64,000 bases of DNA, taken from positions 62,001-126,000 of the forward strand of contig NZ_QDKQ01000052.1 of assembly GCF_003116815.1 (NCBI RefSeq), written 5' to 3'. This document shows positions 21,221 to 31,575 of this stretch, in pieces (position 1 is the stretch's first letter; every line of letters begins with the position of its first letter). The translations under genes and the position numbers were made by a program. Below the pieces are notes generated by a model. It was not told the origin of the DNA. It worked only from the letters and a program-made list of their open reading frames with translations, and searched no databases. Source of the stretch: Caulobacter endophyticus (GTDB lineage Bacteria; Pseudomonadota; Alphaproteobacteria; Caulobacterales; Caulobacteraceae).

Positions 21221-22890
21221 TGACCATCGCCAACCGCATCATCCTCGGCTTCGCGGCCGTCACCGTCCTGCTGCTGGGGGTGGGCCTGTTCGGCCTCGTC
21301 CAGATCGGCGTGGTCAAGGACACCACCGAGACCATCGTCACCCGCGACATGGCCGTGGTCCGTCAGATCGCCCAGATCCGCACCACCGCCAACGAGATGC
21401 GCGCGGCGAGCGACGCGGTGATCACCAGCTACCTGTCGCGCTCGGCCGGCGGCGTGGGCGGCAACGAGGAAGACCCCGTCACCCGCTGGCGTCAGCGCGG
21501 CGTCGACATGGACACGGCGCTGGAAAAGGCCGCCTCGGCCGCCCGCGACTATCGCCAGGGCGCCCTGTCGGCCGAGCGCGCCGACGCCTGGCGCCGGATC
21601 GAGGATTACCTGAACCAGACCGCCGCCTCTTCGCGCCAGGGTCGCACCGACACCGAGAACCTGTTCAGCGCCATTCGCCGCAACGACAGCGCCGGCGTGG
21701 CCGCCGCCCAGACCGCCCTCGTCCAGCGTCGCGGCGAGTTCGGCCGCGGCATCCAGGGCGCGGAAGACGTGCTGGACGACGCCATCCTGTCGGGCCAGCG
21801 CCGCATCAACGACGTCTACAAGGTCAGCCAGGTGTCGATCATCGTCGCCCTGATCGTGGCTTCGATCGTCGCGGGCGCCATCACCTGGGCCATCCGCGGC
21901 TCGATCGTCGGGCCGCTGGGCGCCTTCATGGGCTTCGTGGCCAAGGTGGGCGAAGGCGACCTGACCGGCCGCGCCGCCGCCGTCAGCACAGACGAGATCG
22001 GCAAGCTGGGCGGCACGCTGAACACCATGGTCGACGGCCTGATCGTGCTGGCCCGCCAGAGCCGCGAGGCCACCGAGAACCTCAACGCCGCCACCGCCGA
22101 GATCCGCGCCTCGACCCAGGAGCAAGCCGCCAGCGTCGAGGAGCAGTTGGCCGCCGTGCAGGAGACCGCCGCCACCGTCGACGAGATCACCCACTCCGGC
22201 GCCCAGATCGGCAAGCGCGCCCAGGAGGTCATCGCCTCGGCCCAGGCCACCGCCCACACCAGCAACGAGGGCCTGCGCGCCGTCGACGAGACCGCCAAGG
22301 CCATGGACGCCATCCGCGAGCAGGCCGAGGCCGTGGCCGAGAACATCGTCGCCCTGTCGGAGAAGACCCAGGCGATCGGCGACATCATCGCCACCGTCAA
22401 CGATATCTCCGAGCGCTCGCACCTCCTGGCCCTGAACGCCGCCATCGAGGCCGCCTCGGCCGGCGAGAATGGGCGCAGCTTCGCGGTCGTGGCCTCGGAG
22501 ATGAAGATGCTGGCCGACCAGGCCAAGGAAGCCACCACCCAGGTGCGCTCGATCCTCGGCGACATCCAGCGTGGCATCAACGCCTCGGTGATGCTGACCG
22601 AGGAGGCCGTCAAGCGCGTGGCCGCCGGCAAGGAGCGTACCGACACCACCCAGCGCACGATCACCGAGATCACCGGCCGGGTGCAGGAAAGCGTCCAGAC
22701 CTTCCAGCAGATCGTCGCCTCGACCAACCAGCAGCAGCTGGGCATCGAGCAGGTGATGGGCGCGCTGCAGAACATCCGCCAGGCCAGCCAGCAGACCGCC
22801 GCGGGCACCCGTCAGCTTGACGAGGCCGCCGCCAATCTGTCGGACCTGTCGCGCCAGCTGCTCGCCCTGTCCGAGCGCTACCGGACCTGA
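21220..22890 (+). CDS. Methyl-accepting chemotaxis protein
   Basis: The 556-residue receptor starts at the GTG sharing a base with the cheW stop. One membrane helix lies at about residues 7-28, then an extracytoplasmic helical sensor of about 175 residues, and a second membrane helix at about 206-226. HAMP follows (about 227-280), then the signalling coiled coil with the hairpin tip ERSHLLALNAAIEAASAGE, near residues 404-422. The tail ends in LALSERYRT with no CheR-binding pentapeptide. The ligand is unknown. As the only receptor in the operon it is the likely dedicated input. Confidence 0.94.
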   Translation: MTIANRIILGFAAVTVLLLGVGLFGLVQIGVVKDTTETIVTRDMAVVRQIAQIRTTANEMRAASDAVITSYLSRSAGGVGGNEEDPVTRWRQRGVDMDTALEKAASAARDYRQGALSAERADAWRRIEDYLNQTAASSRQGRTDTENLFSAIRRNDSAGVAAAQTALVQRRGEFGRGIQGAEDVLDDAILSGQRRINDVYKVSQVSIIVALIVASIVAGAITWAIRGSIVGPLGAFMGFVAKVGEGDLTGRAAAVSTDEIGKLGGTLNTMVDGLIVLARQSREATENLNAATAEIRASTQEQAASVEEQLAAVQETAATVDEITHSGAQIGKRAQEVIASAQATAHTSNEGLRAVDETAKAMDAIREQAEAVAENIVALSEKTQAIGDIIATVNDISERSHLLALNAAIEAASAGENGRSFAVVASEMKMLADQAKEATTQVRSILGDIQRGINASVMLTEEAVKRVAAGKERTDTTQRTITEITGRVQESVQTFQQIVASTNQQQLGIEQVMGALQNIRQASQQTAAGTRQLDEAAANLSDLSRQLLALSERYRT

Positions 22891-22897
22891 TCGCGAC

Positions 22898-24994
22898 GTG
22901 CCCGACATCCGGCGACAGCTTCTGGCGGCGTTCGACCTCGAACACCGCGAGCACCTGCAGGCGATCCGCCAGGCCATAGCGGCCGGCGGCGAGGCAGACG
23001 CGCGCGAGATCTTTCGCCGCGCCCATAGCCTGAAGGGCGCGGCCCGGGCCGTCGACCTGCCGGTCGTCGAGGAGCAGGCCCACGCGCTGGAAAGCCTGTG
23101 CGCCGAACTTATGGACGGCGCGCGCATGCTCGACGCGGCCACGGCCGCGACGCTGGAAGGGCTGCTCGACGCGGTCGAGGACGCCGCCGCAGCAGCCTAC
23201 GCCCCACCCGCGCCCAAGCCCGCCGAGACGACCGCCGCGGCTCCCGCGCCCGAGGAGGCGGTCGAGCTGGTGCGCATCGACGTCGAGGCCGTGGCCGGCC
23301 TGTCGCGCGCCATGCAGACCCTGTCGGGCGACGTGCTCGACCACGGGGCCATCGACGAGGACCTGCGCCGCCTGGCGTCCGACGCCCGCAAGCTGGAGCG
23401 TCGCTGGCGCGACGCCCGCTCCGCCGCCGGCCGCGTGCGCGAGGTCGAGCAAGGCCTGAAGGACCTGTCGCGCGCCCTCAACGAGCTGTCGGTGCGCCGG
23501 GTGAGGGCCGGCTGGGCGCTGGACCAGGGCCTGTCGGACCTGCGCGGCCGCGTGGAGGAGATCAGCCAGGCCCCGGCCGAGACCGTGTTCGGCGGCTTTT
23601 CCTCGATGGTCCGCGACATCGCCCGCGAGGCCGGGGTTCCCGTCGACGTGCGCGTCAGCGGCCTGGAGACCCGGGCCGATCGCCGGGTGCTGCAGGCGCT
23701 GAAGGACCCGGTGATGCACCTGCTGCGCAACGCCGTCAGCCATGGTCGCGAGGCGCCCGAAGCCCGCGCGGCGGCGGGCAAGCCCGATCGCCTGACCGTG
23801 GTCATGGCCGTCTCGGCCGCGTCGGGACGCCTGCGCATCGAGATCGCCGACGACGGCCCCGGCCCCGACCTCGCCCGGCTGGAAGCCGCCGCCGTCGACA
23901 AGGGCCTGATGCAGCCCCGCCCCGAAGGCGCGCCCGCGCCCACGCCCGAGGAACTTCTGGCCCACGCCTTCGCGCCGGGCGTCTCAACCGCACAAGGGAT
24001 CGACCGCCTGGCTGGACGCGGCATGGGCCTGTCGGTTGTCGCCGAGGCCGTCCGCAAGCTGCGCGGCGAACTGCGCCTCACCGCCGGCCGCCCCTGGGGC
24101 GCGCGGGTGGTGCTGTCGACCCCACTGTCGGCGGCGCGACAGTCGCTGCTGTTCGTCGACATCCAGGGTCGCCAGGCCGCCCTGCCCTCGCTGGGCGTGC
24201 GCCGATTGTTGCGCCTGGACGCCACCACGCTGGAAACCGTGGAAGGACACCCGGCCGCACGGATCGCCATCGATGGGGACGACGTTATCGTCCCAATGGT
24301 TCCGCTTTCCGCTCTCCTGACCGGCGTCGCCGCCGAAGTTCCCGTTCACGCCGGCGCGGTGTCGGCCGTGCTGCTCAGCCACGGCCGCCGCCACGTGGCC
24401 ATGGCTGTCGACGCCCTGTGCGACGTCCGCTCGGCCCTGGTCGAGGACCTGGACGCCGACGATCTCGACGCTGACTTGATCGCCGGCGCGGTGCAGCTCG
24501 ACGACCAGGCCCCGGCCCTGGCGCTCGATCCTGACGCCCTGGTGCGCCGCTGGCTGCGCGACCAGCGCCATCTGGCCGCGGGGGGCCTCGGCTTCGCCGA
24601 GAGCGCCGACGACGCCGACGAGACGGCCCGCACCATCCTGGTGGTCGACGACTCCATCACCACCCGGACGCTGGAGAAGAGCATACTGGAGGCTCAGGGC
24701 TATCGCGTGCTGCTGGCCGTCGATGGCCTGGACGCCCTGAACCTGCTGCGCTCGGGCCAGGCGATTATCGACCTGGTGGTCGCCGACATCGAGATGCCGC
24801 GCATGGACGGCTTCTCGCTGCTGCAGGCGGTGAAGGCCGACGCGGCCCTGGCCGCCACGCCGGTGATCCTGATGACCTCGCGCGCCGACGCCGCCGACGT
24901 GCGCCGGGGCCTCGACCTGGGCGCCGAGGCCTACATCACCAAGCAGAAGTTCGACCAGCGCGAGCTGCTGGCCGCCATCGGGCAGTTGCTGTGA
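22898..24994 (+). CDS. Hybrid CheA histidine kinase with C-terminal receiver (WspE/CheA3 type)
   Basis: The 698-residue protein starts at a GTG 7 bp after the MCP. It has an HPt domain with RRAHSLKGAARAV (phosphorylated His43), a dimerization region at about 110-240, and a HATPase domain with LLRNAVSHGREAP, IADDGPGPD and GRGMGLSVVAE. A CheW-like regulatory domain covers about 420-545. The receiver, at about 575-698, contains LVVDDSITTRTLEKS and acceptor Asp630. A receiver fused to CheA is typical of alternative-function chemosensory systems. No separate CheY follows, so the receiver may be a phosphate sink or internal relay. Confidence 0.93.
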   Translation: MPDIRRQLLAAFDLEHREHLQAIRQAIAAGGEADAREIFRRAHSLKGAARAVDLPVVEEQAHALESLCAELMDGARMLDAATAATLEGLLDAVEDAAAAAYAPPAPKPAETTAAAPAPEEAVELVRIDVEAVAGLSRAMQTLSGDVLDHGAIDEDLRRLASDARKLERRWRDARSAAGRVREVEQGLKDLSRALNELSVRRVRAGWALDQGLSDLRGRVEEISQAPAETVFGGFSSMVRDIAREAGVPVDVRVSGLETRADRRVLQALKDPVMHLLRNAVSHGREAPEARAAAGKPDRLTVVMAVSAASGRLRIEIADDGPGPDLARLEAAAVDKGLMQPRPEGAPAPTPEELLAHAFAPGVSTAQGIDRLAGRGMGLSVVAEAVRKLRGELRLTAGRPWGARVVLSTPLSAARQSLLFVDIQGRQAALPSLGVRRLLRLDATTLETVEGHPAARIAIDGDDVIVPMVPLSALLTGVAAEVPVHAGAVSAVLLSHGRRHVAMAVDALCDVRSALVEDLDADDLDADLIAGAVQLDDQAPALALDPDALVRRWLRDQRHLAAGGLGFAESADDADETARTILVVDDSITTRTLEKSILEAQGYRVLLAVDGLDALNLLRSGQAIIDLVVADIEMPRMDGFSLLQAVKADAALAATPVILMTSRADAADVRRGLDLGAEAYITKQKFDQRELLAAIGQLL

Positions 24995-26060
24995 AGGCGT
25001 CGGGCAAGCCCGTGCGGGTGATGATCGTCGAGGATTCGACGGTGGTGCGCACCCTGCTGACCCACATCGTCGAGCGCGACCCGCGCCTGACCGTGGCCGC
25101 CGCCGTCGCCTCGGCCGAAGAGGCCCAGGCCTGCATCGGCCAGGTGAAGCCCGACGTCATCTCGATGGACATCCGCCTGCCCGGCATGGACGGGCTGGAG
25201 GCCACCGCGCGGATCATGTCGGACCACCCGACCCCGATCGTCGTTATCGCCGATGCGGTCGAGGACGCCTCGCTGAAGATCTCGATGAACGCGCTGCGGG
25301 CCGGCGCCTTGACGGTGGTGGAAAAGCCCGTGGGCCTGGCCACCGACGGCTATGAACGGCTGGCCGACACCATCTGCACCCAGCTCTTCATCATGAGCAG
25401 CGTGCCGGTGATACGCCGCCGGGCGATCGGCGGAGCCGCCCGCGCGCCGCGCGAAGCCACGCCGCCTTCGCCCTCCGCCGACTTCCAGGACCTAGGCTAT
25501 CTGGCCCTGGCCGCCTCGACCGGTGGGCCGCCGGCCCTGGCCCGGGTGCTTGACGCCCTGCCGGCCGACTTCCCCGCCCCGATCCTGATCGTCCAGCACA
25601 TGGGCGCGGCCTTCATGGAAGGGTTCGCCGGCTGGCTGGACGGGCTGTCGCCGATCCGCGTCGCCGTGGCCAGGGACGGCGAGCTGGCCTTGCCCGGCCG
25701 AGCCTATGTCGCGCCCGGCGACCGCCACCTGACCCTGACGCCAGGCGGCGTGCTGCGCCTGTCGGGGGCTACGCCGATCAGCGGCCAGCGGCCGTCGGCC
25801 ACGGTGCTCTTTCAGTCGCTGGCGCGATCTGTGGGCTCGCGTACCGTCGCGGCCCTGCTGACCGGCATGGGCGAGGACGGCGCCAAGGGCCTGTCCGAAC
25901 TGCGCGCGGCCGGCGGCTTCACCATCGCCGAGCATGAGAGCAGCGCCGTGGTCTACGGCATGCCCGCCGCCGCCGTGAAGCTGGGCGCGGCCCGCGCCGT
26001 GCTCGGCCTCGACCTGATCGGCCCGCGCATCGCTCAGTTGGCTCGGCGGAGGGAGGACGC

Positions 26061-26064
<4 letters not shown>
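24991..26064 (+). CDS. CheB protein-glutamate methylesterase
   Basis: The 357-residue enzyme has a receiver (about residues 8-125, acceptor Asp60 in SMDIRLPGMDG) and a catalytic domain (about 165-350). The Ser-His-Asp set is visible in AASTGGPPA, IVQHMG and GMGEDGAKG. It would demethylate the operon's MCP and so counteract the CheR-TPR. The GTG overlaps the cheA stop by 4 bp, and its own stop overlaps the next gene by 4 bp. Confidence 0.94.
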
Positions 26065-27706
<1,642 letters not shown>

Positions 27707-27710
<4 letters not shown>

Positions 27711-29521
27711 TCGCTTCCGGGAGCGAACGCCCGACGATCCTCGTCGTCGACGACGAGCCCGACATCCTCGTCGCCCTGGAGGACCTGCTGGAGGACCGCT
27801 ACCGGGTCCTGACCAGCAACGCCCCGGGCAAGGCCCTGGACATACTGGCCCAGGAGCCTTCGGTCGCCCTGATCCTGTCGGACCAGCGTATGCCCGGCCT
27901 GACCGGCGACCAGTTCCTAGCCGCCGCCCGGTCGATCAGCGACGCCGACTCCATCCTGCTGACCGGCTACGCCGACCTGTCGGCCGTGGTCTCGGCCCTG
28001 AACCTGGGCGGCGTCAGCGGCTATGTCGCCAAGCCGTGGGAGCCCGAAGCCCTGCGTGCGGCCGTGGCCGCAGGGGTCGAGCGCACGCGGCTGCGCCGCG
28101 CCCTGCGCACCGAGCAGGCCCTGCTGCGGGGCCTCATGGACAGCATCCCCGCCGTCATCGCCTTTAAGGACGCCCAGGGCCGGGTTGTGCGCACCAACGC
28201 CTCGGCCGATCATCCCTTCGCCGACGCGCCCCAGGCCGCCGAAGCCCTGGCGGCCGGCCAGCCGGTGCAGGTGGTCGAGGAAGAGGCCACCCTGGCCGGC
28301 CCGGTCTGGACCGAGCGCCAGTACGTGCCGCTGCGCGACGAGGCCGGGCACCTGCTGGTCATCGAGCGCGACGTCACCGACCAGAAGATGGCCGAGATCC
28401 GCCTGCGCCAGGCCGACAAGCTGCAGGCGCTGGGCACCCTGGCCGGCGGCGTGGCCCACGACTTCAACAACCTGCTGACCGCCATCCTGGGCAGCCTGGA
28501 GCTGGCCGGTCGTCGCCTGCCCGACCCCGACAAGGTGCGGCGCTATCTCGACAACGCCAGCCTGGCGGCGCGCAAGGGCGCGGCCCTGACCCACCGCCTG
28601 CTCGGCTTCAGCCGCCAGCAGGAAAGCCAGCCCAAGGTCGTCGACGTGGCCGACACCCTGATGGGCATGGACGCCATCCTCGTGCGCACCCTGGGCGGCT
28701 CGGCCCGGATCACCTGGGACCTGCCCAAGGACCTGTGGTCGGCGCATGTCGAGCCCGACCAGCTGGAGCTGGCGGTGCTGAACCTGTCGGTCAACGCCCG
28801 CGACGCCATGCCCGACGGCGGGGTCATCACGATCAGCGCCCGCAACCTGGCCATGGCCGGCGCGACCTCGCGCCACGACCTGCCCGACGGCGACTACGTG
28901 CTGGTTACGGTGCGAGACACCGGCGAGGGCATTTCGCCCGAACTGATGGCCCGCATCTTCGAGCCGTTCTTCACCACCAAGCCTGTTGGCAAGGGCACGG
29001 GCCTGGGCCTGTCGATGGTCTACGGCTTCGCCCAGCGCTCGGGCGGGGCGATCGACATCGACAGCCAGCCCGGCGAAGGCACGGCCGTGAACCTCTACCT
29101 GCCCCGCGGCCTGGGCGACTGCGGGCCGAGCCAGGACTGCGCGCCGGTCGAGCAGGCCCTCGACAGGCAGCCCTCGCGCAGCGTGCTGGTGGTCGATGAC
29201 GACCCCACCGTGCGCGCCGTCACCGTGGCCATGGTCCGCGACCTGGGCCACCGGGTGATCGAGGCCGAGGACGGCGAGCAGGCCCTGCGCAAGGTGGCCG
29301 ACGTCCGCCCAGACCTGATGATCGCCGACTTCGCCATGCCCGGCATGACCGGCGTGGAACTGGCCCGCGCGGCCAAGGACCTGTCGCCCGGCATCCGGGT
29401 GATCCTGGTCACCGGCCACGCCGACGTCACGCCCGAGCGGACGGACCTTTCGCTGGTGCGCAAGCCCTTCGAGAACAGGGAACTGGCCGACCGTATCCGC
29501 TCAGTCCTGGCCGGCGCGTAG
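27707..29521 (+). CDS. REC-PAS-histidine kinase-REC hybrid kinase
   Basis: The 604-residue cytoplasmic protein overlaps the previous stop by 4 bp (ATGA). REC1 (about residues 10-125) has LVVDDEPD and acceptor Asp59, with a DQRMPG block as in RpfG/HD-type receivers. A PAS-like segment (about 140-225) precedes HisKA with [11 protein letters not shown] (His251) and HATPase with [11 protein letters not shown] and [13 protein letters not shown]-terminal receiver (about 485-604) carries LVVDDDPT and acceptor Asp541. It could receive phosphate at either receiver and relay it on. It ends the operon, and no terminator with a T-tract is obvious after it. Confidence 0.9.
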
Positions 29522-29697
29522 GCCTGCTTTCGATCAATGTTCGATTGAATCTCGAGTGCTTAGCTTGAGCATATCCAAGCACATGCGCGTCGTCCTGACG
29601 CAGTAGGCCTGCCTTTTCATCGCCTTATCTGAATGGTTAACGACGCCCGTGGCGCGCTGAACGCCCCACGACGTGAAACGATCCATAGGATGGCGAA
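29522..29697. promoter_or_regulatory. M23 peptidase upstream region with CtrA half-site and CcrM site
   Basis: ATGGTTAA at 29633-29640 reads TTAACCAT on the minus strand, the half-site known for CtrA in Caulobacter. GAATC at 29547-29551 fits the GANTC sequence methylated by CcrM. Both lie within 150 bp of the peptidase ATG, which has an AGGATGG-like ribosome-binding site. Each motif is short and can occur by chance. Confidence 0.35.
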
Positions 29698-30360
29698 ATG
29701 CATTTTCCGGCGCTGAAGAAGCTTCCTCCCCAGGCGCGGATCGCCCTGGGTCTGACGGTGCTCTTCGCGCCGATGGCGGGTCTGGCGATGGAAAGCCCGC
29801 ACGTGAACCGCGGCGCCCGGCCGGCGGTTCAGACCTTGCTCAACAAGCTGGACGAGGCGCCGCCGCAGCCCGTACGCATGGAGACGGTCTGGAAAGGCGC
29901 CGACGTCGACGGCGACGGCGCGCCAGACTTCGCCAACCCCACGGGCGCGGCCCCGCGTGAGCATGACGACTTCGGCGACGGCGCCTTCGGCGCCCGCCGC
30001 GACGGCGGCTCGCGAAAGCACGAGGGCGTCGACTACGTCGCTGTCGCCGGCCAGGCCGCCAAGGCCCCGATGTCGGGCTACGTGACCAAGATCGGTTACG
30101 CCTATGCCGACGCGCCGGACCTGCGCTTCGTCGAGATCACCAACCCGGCCCTGGGCTACGTCGCCCGCGCCTTCTACGTCGATCCCGACGTCGAGGTCGG
30201 CCAGACCATCCGCCTGGGCCAGGTGATCGGCCACGTGGCCAGCCTGCAGAAGCACTATCCAGGCATCACCGACCACGTGCACCTGGAAGTCATCAAGCCT
30301 GGCGGCCGGCGGATCAACGCCGCCGCGCTGATCCAGCCGAAGCTGGTGGCGGCGGCTTAA
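29698..30360 (+). CDS. M23 family (LytM-type) metallopeptidase
   Basis: The 220-residue protein has an N-terminal signal or anchor segment (LGLTVLFAPMAGLA, about residues 17-30) and one M23 domain. Zinc ligands are visible in KHEGVDYVA (His and Asp, about residues 107-113) and in DHVHLEV (second His). A complete ligand set suggests an active endopeptidase that cuts peptidoglycan cross-links, rather than an EnvC-like regulator. A DVDGDGAPDF block near residue 70 resembles a calcium-binding loop. It stands alone, convergent with the isoaspartyl peptidase, and the two stops are separated only by repeat copy B. Confidence 0.9.
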   Translation: MHFPALKKLPPQARIALGLTVLFAPMAGLAMESPHVNRGARPAVQTLLNKLDEAPPQPVRMETVWKGADVDGDGAPDFANPTGAAPREHDDFGDGAFGARRDGGSRKHEGVDYVAVAGQAAKAPMSGYVTKIGYAYADAPDLRFVEITNPALGYVARAFYVDPDVEVGQTIRLGQVIGHVASLQKHYPGITDHVHLEVIKPGGRRINAAALIQPKLVAAA

Positions 30361-30480
30361 AAAATCCCCCCCCCGAAGAGGGAGGTGGCCGCGAAGCGGT
30401 CGGAGCGGGAAGTCATCCCCCTCGGCAGCCACTTCCCCCTCCGTCGCCTTTGGCGACACCTCCCCCTTCAGGGGGAGGAT
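30361..30480. repeat. Convergent-junction palindromic repeat, copy B
   Basis: The element fills the whole gap between the stop codons of the convergent M23 peptidase and isoaspartyl peptidase. It contains GAGGGAGGTGGCC at one end, CACCTCCCCCTTCAGGGGGA at the other, and the internal hairpin GTCGCCTTTGGCGAC. G/C-rich arms could form hairpins on either strand, so it may act as a two-way transcription end. It is related to 7794-7926 and 55701-55838. Confidence 0.72.
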
Positions 30481-31463
30481 CACTTTCCCTCGTCCGCGTA
30501 GATCGCCGTGCCCCGGCCCTTGGCGCTGGCCCAGCCGCGGTACATGCCCGAGCTGTTCATCGGGAAGGCGACCTCGCCCCTGGCGTTCATGGTGATCATG
30601 CCGCCGTCGCCGCCGATATCGCCGATGGCCTTGATCGTCGCCTCGCCGGCGGTCTTGAGGTCCTCGCCCTTCCAGGCGATGCGGGCGCAGACCTGGTGGG
30701 CGGCGCTGGTGCGGATGAAGTATTCGCCAGAGCCCGTGGCCGAGACCGCGCAGACGCCGTCCTGGGCATAGGTTCCCGCGCCGATGATCGGGCTGTCGCC
30801 GATACGGCCCCACTTCTTGCCGACCATGCCGCCGGTCGAGGTGGCGGCCGCCAGATGGCCCTTGGCGTCGATCGCCACGGCGCCGACCGTGCCGTAGAGG
30901 TGGGTCGGGTCCAGCGCCGCCTTCTGCTTGGCGCGCCAGGACTCCAGTTGCTTCCACCGCTCCTCGGTTCGGAAGTAGGACGGATCGACCTGCTCCAGGC
31001 CCTGCTCGACCGAGAACTTGTCGGCGCCCTCGCGAGCCAGCATCACGTGCGGCGACTTCTCCATCACAGTCCGCGCCAGGCTGATCGGATGCTTCGTACG
31101 GGTCACGCCCGCCACCGCGCCGGCCTTCAGGGTCGCGCCGTCCATGATCGAGGCGTCCAGCTCGTTCCTGCCGTCGGCGGTGAAGACCGCGCCGCGGCCG
31201 GCGTTGAACAGCGGATTGTCCTCCAGCACCTTCACCGCCGCCTCGACCGCGTCGAGGCTGGAGCCGCCCTTTTCCAGCACTTCCGAGCCGGCCTTCAGCG
31301 CCGCGTCGAGACCGGCGCGATAGGCCGCGTCCTTCTCGGGCGTCAGGCTGCCGCGATTGATCACCCCCGCCCCGCCATGAATGGCCAGCGACCAGTCGCC
31401 CGCGAAGGCGGCGGGCGCGGCGGCGAGCGAAGCCGCGAGCGCGGCGGCGGCGATGAACTTGGA
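30480..31463 (-). CDS. Isoaspartyl peptidase/L-asparaginase (plant-type Ntn hydrolase)
   Basis: The 327-residue precursor starts at the ATG at 31463, behind AGAGGGC; a longer frame has no family similarity. A signal peptide ends near AAFAG (about residue 22), so the enzyme is periplasmic, unlike the cytoplasmic IaaA of E. coli. WSLAIHGGAG and NPLFNAGRGAVF are family motifs. Autocleavage is expected before Thr in HLYGTVGAVAID (about residue 189), making it the N-terminal nucleophile. GGMVGKKWGRIGDSPIIGAG completes the active site. It would release Asp from isoaspartyl dipeptides or asparagine. Confidence 0.93.
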   Translation of the reverse strand, partial: SKFIAAAALAASLAAAPAAFAGDWSLAIHGGAGVINRGSLTPEKDAAYRAGLDAALKAGSEVLEKGGSSLDAVEAAVKVLEDNPLFNAGRGAVFTADGRNELDASIMDGATLKAGAVAGVTRTKHPISLARTVMEKSPHVMLAREGADKFSVEQGLEQVDPSYFRTEERWKQLESWRAKQKAALDPTHLYGTVGAVAIDAKGHLAAATSTGGMVGKKWGRIGDSPIIGAGTYAQDGVCAVSATGSGEYFIRTSAAHQVCARIAWKGEDLKTAGEATIKAIGDIGGDGGMITMNARGEVAFPMNSSGMYRGWASAKGRGTAIYADEGK

Positions 31464-31521
31464 CATGGAGCGGCCCTCTTCGGATTCGTCGCCGCCAAGG
31501 TGGACCGCCCTTCCCCGCAAA

Positions 31522-31552
31522 GCAAAGCCCCGGCGCTTGCGGCGCCGGGGCT
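31522..31552 (-). terminator. Terminator of the GH35-GH31 transcript
   Basis: On the minus strand AGCCCCGGCGC and GCGCCGGGGCT form a perfect 11-bp stem with a 5-nt loop, followed by TTGCTTTGC. It lies 24 bp after the GH31 stop. The T-tract is interrupted, so efficiency may be moderate. Confidence 0.75.
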
Positions 31553-31575
31553 CCACGATCGCAGGTGGAGACCGC

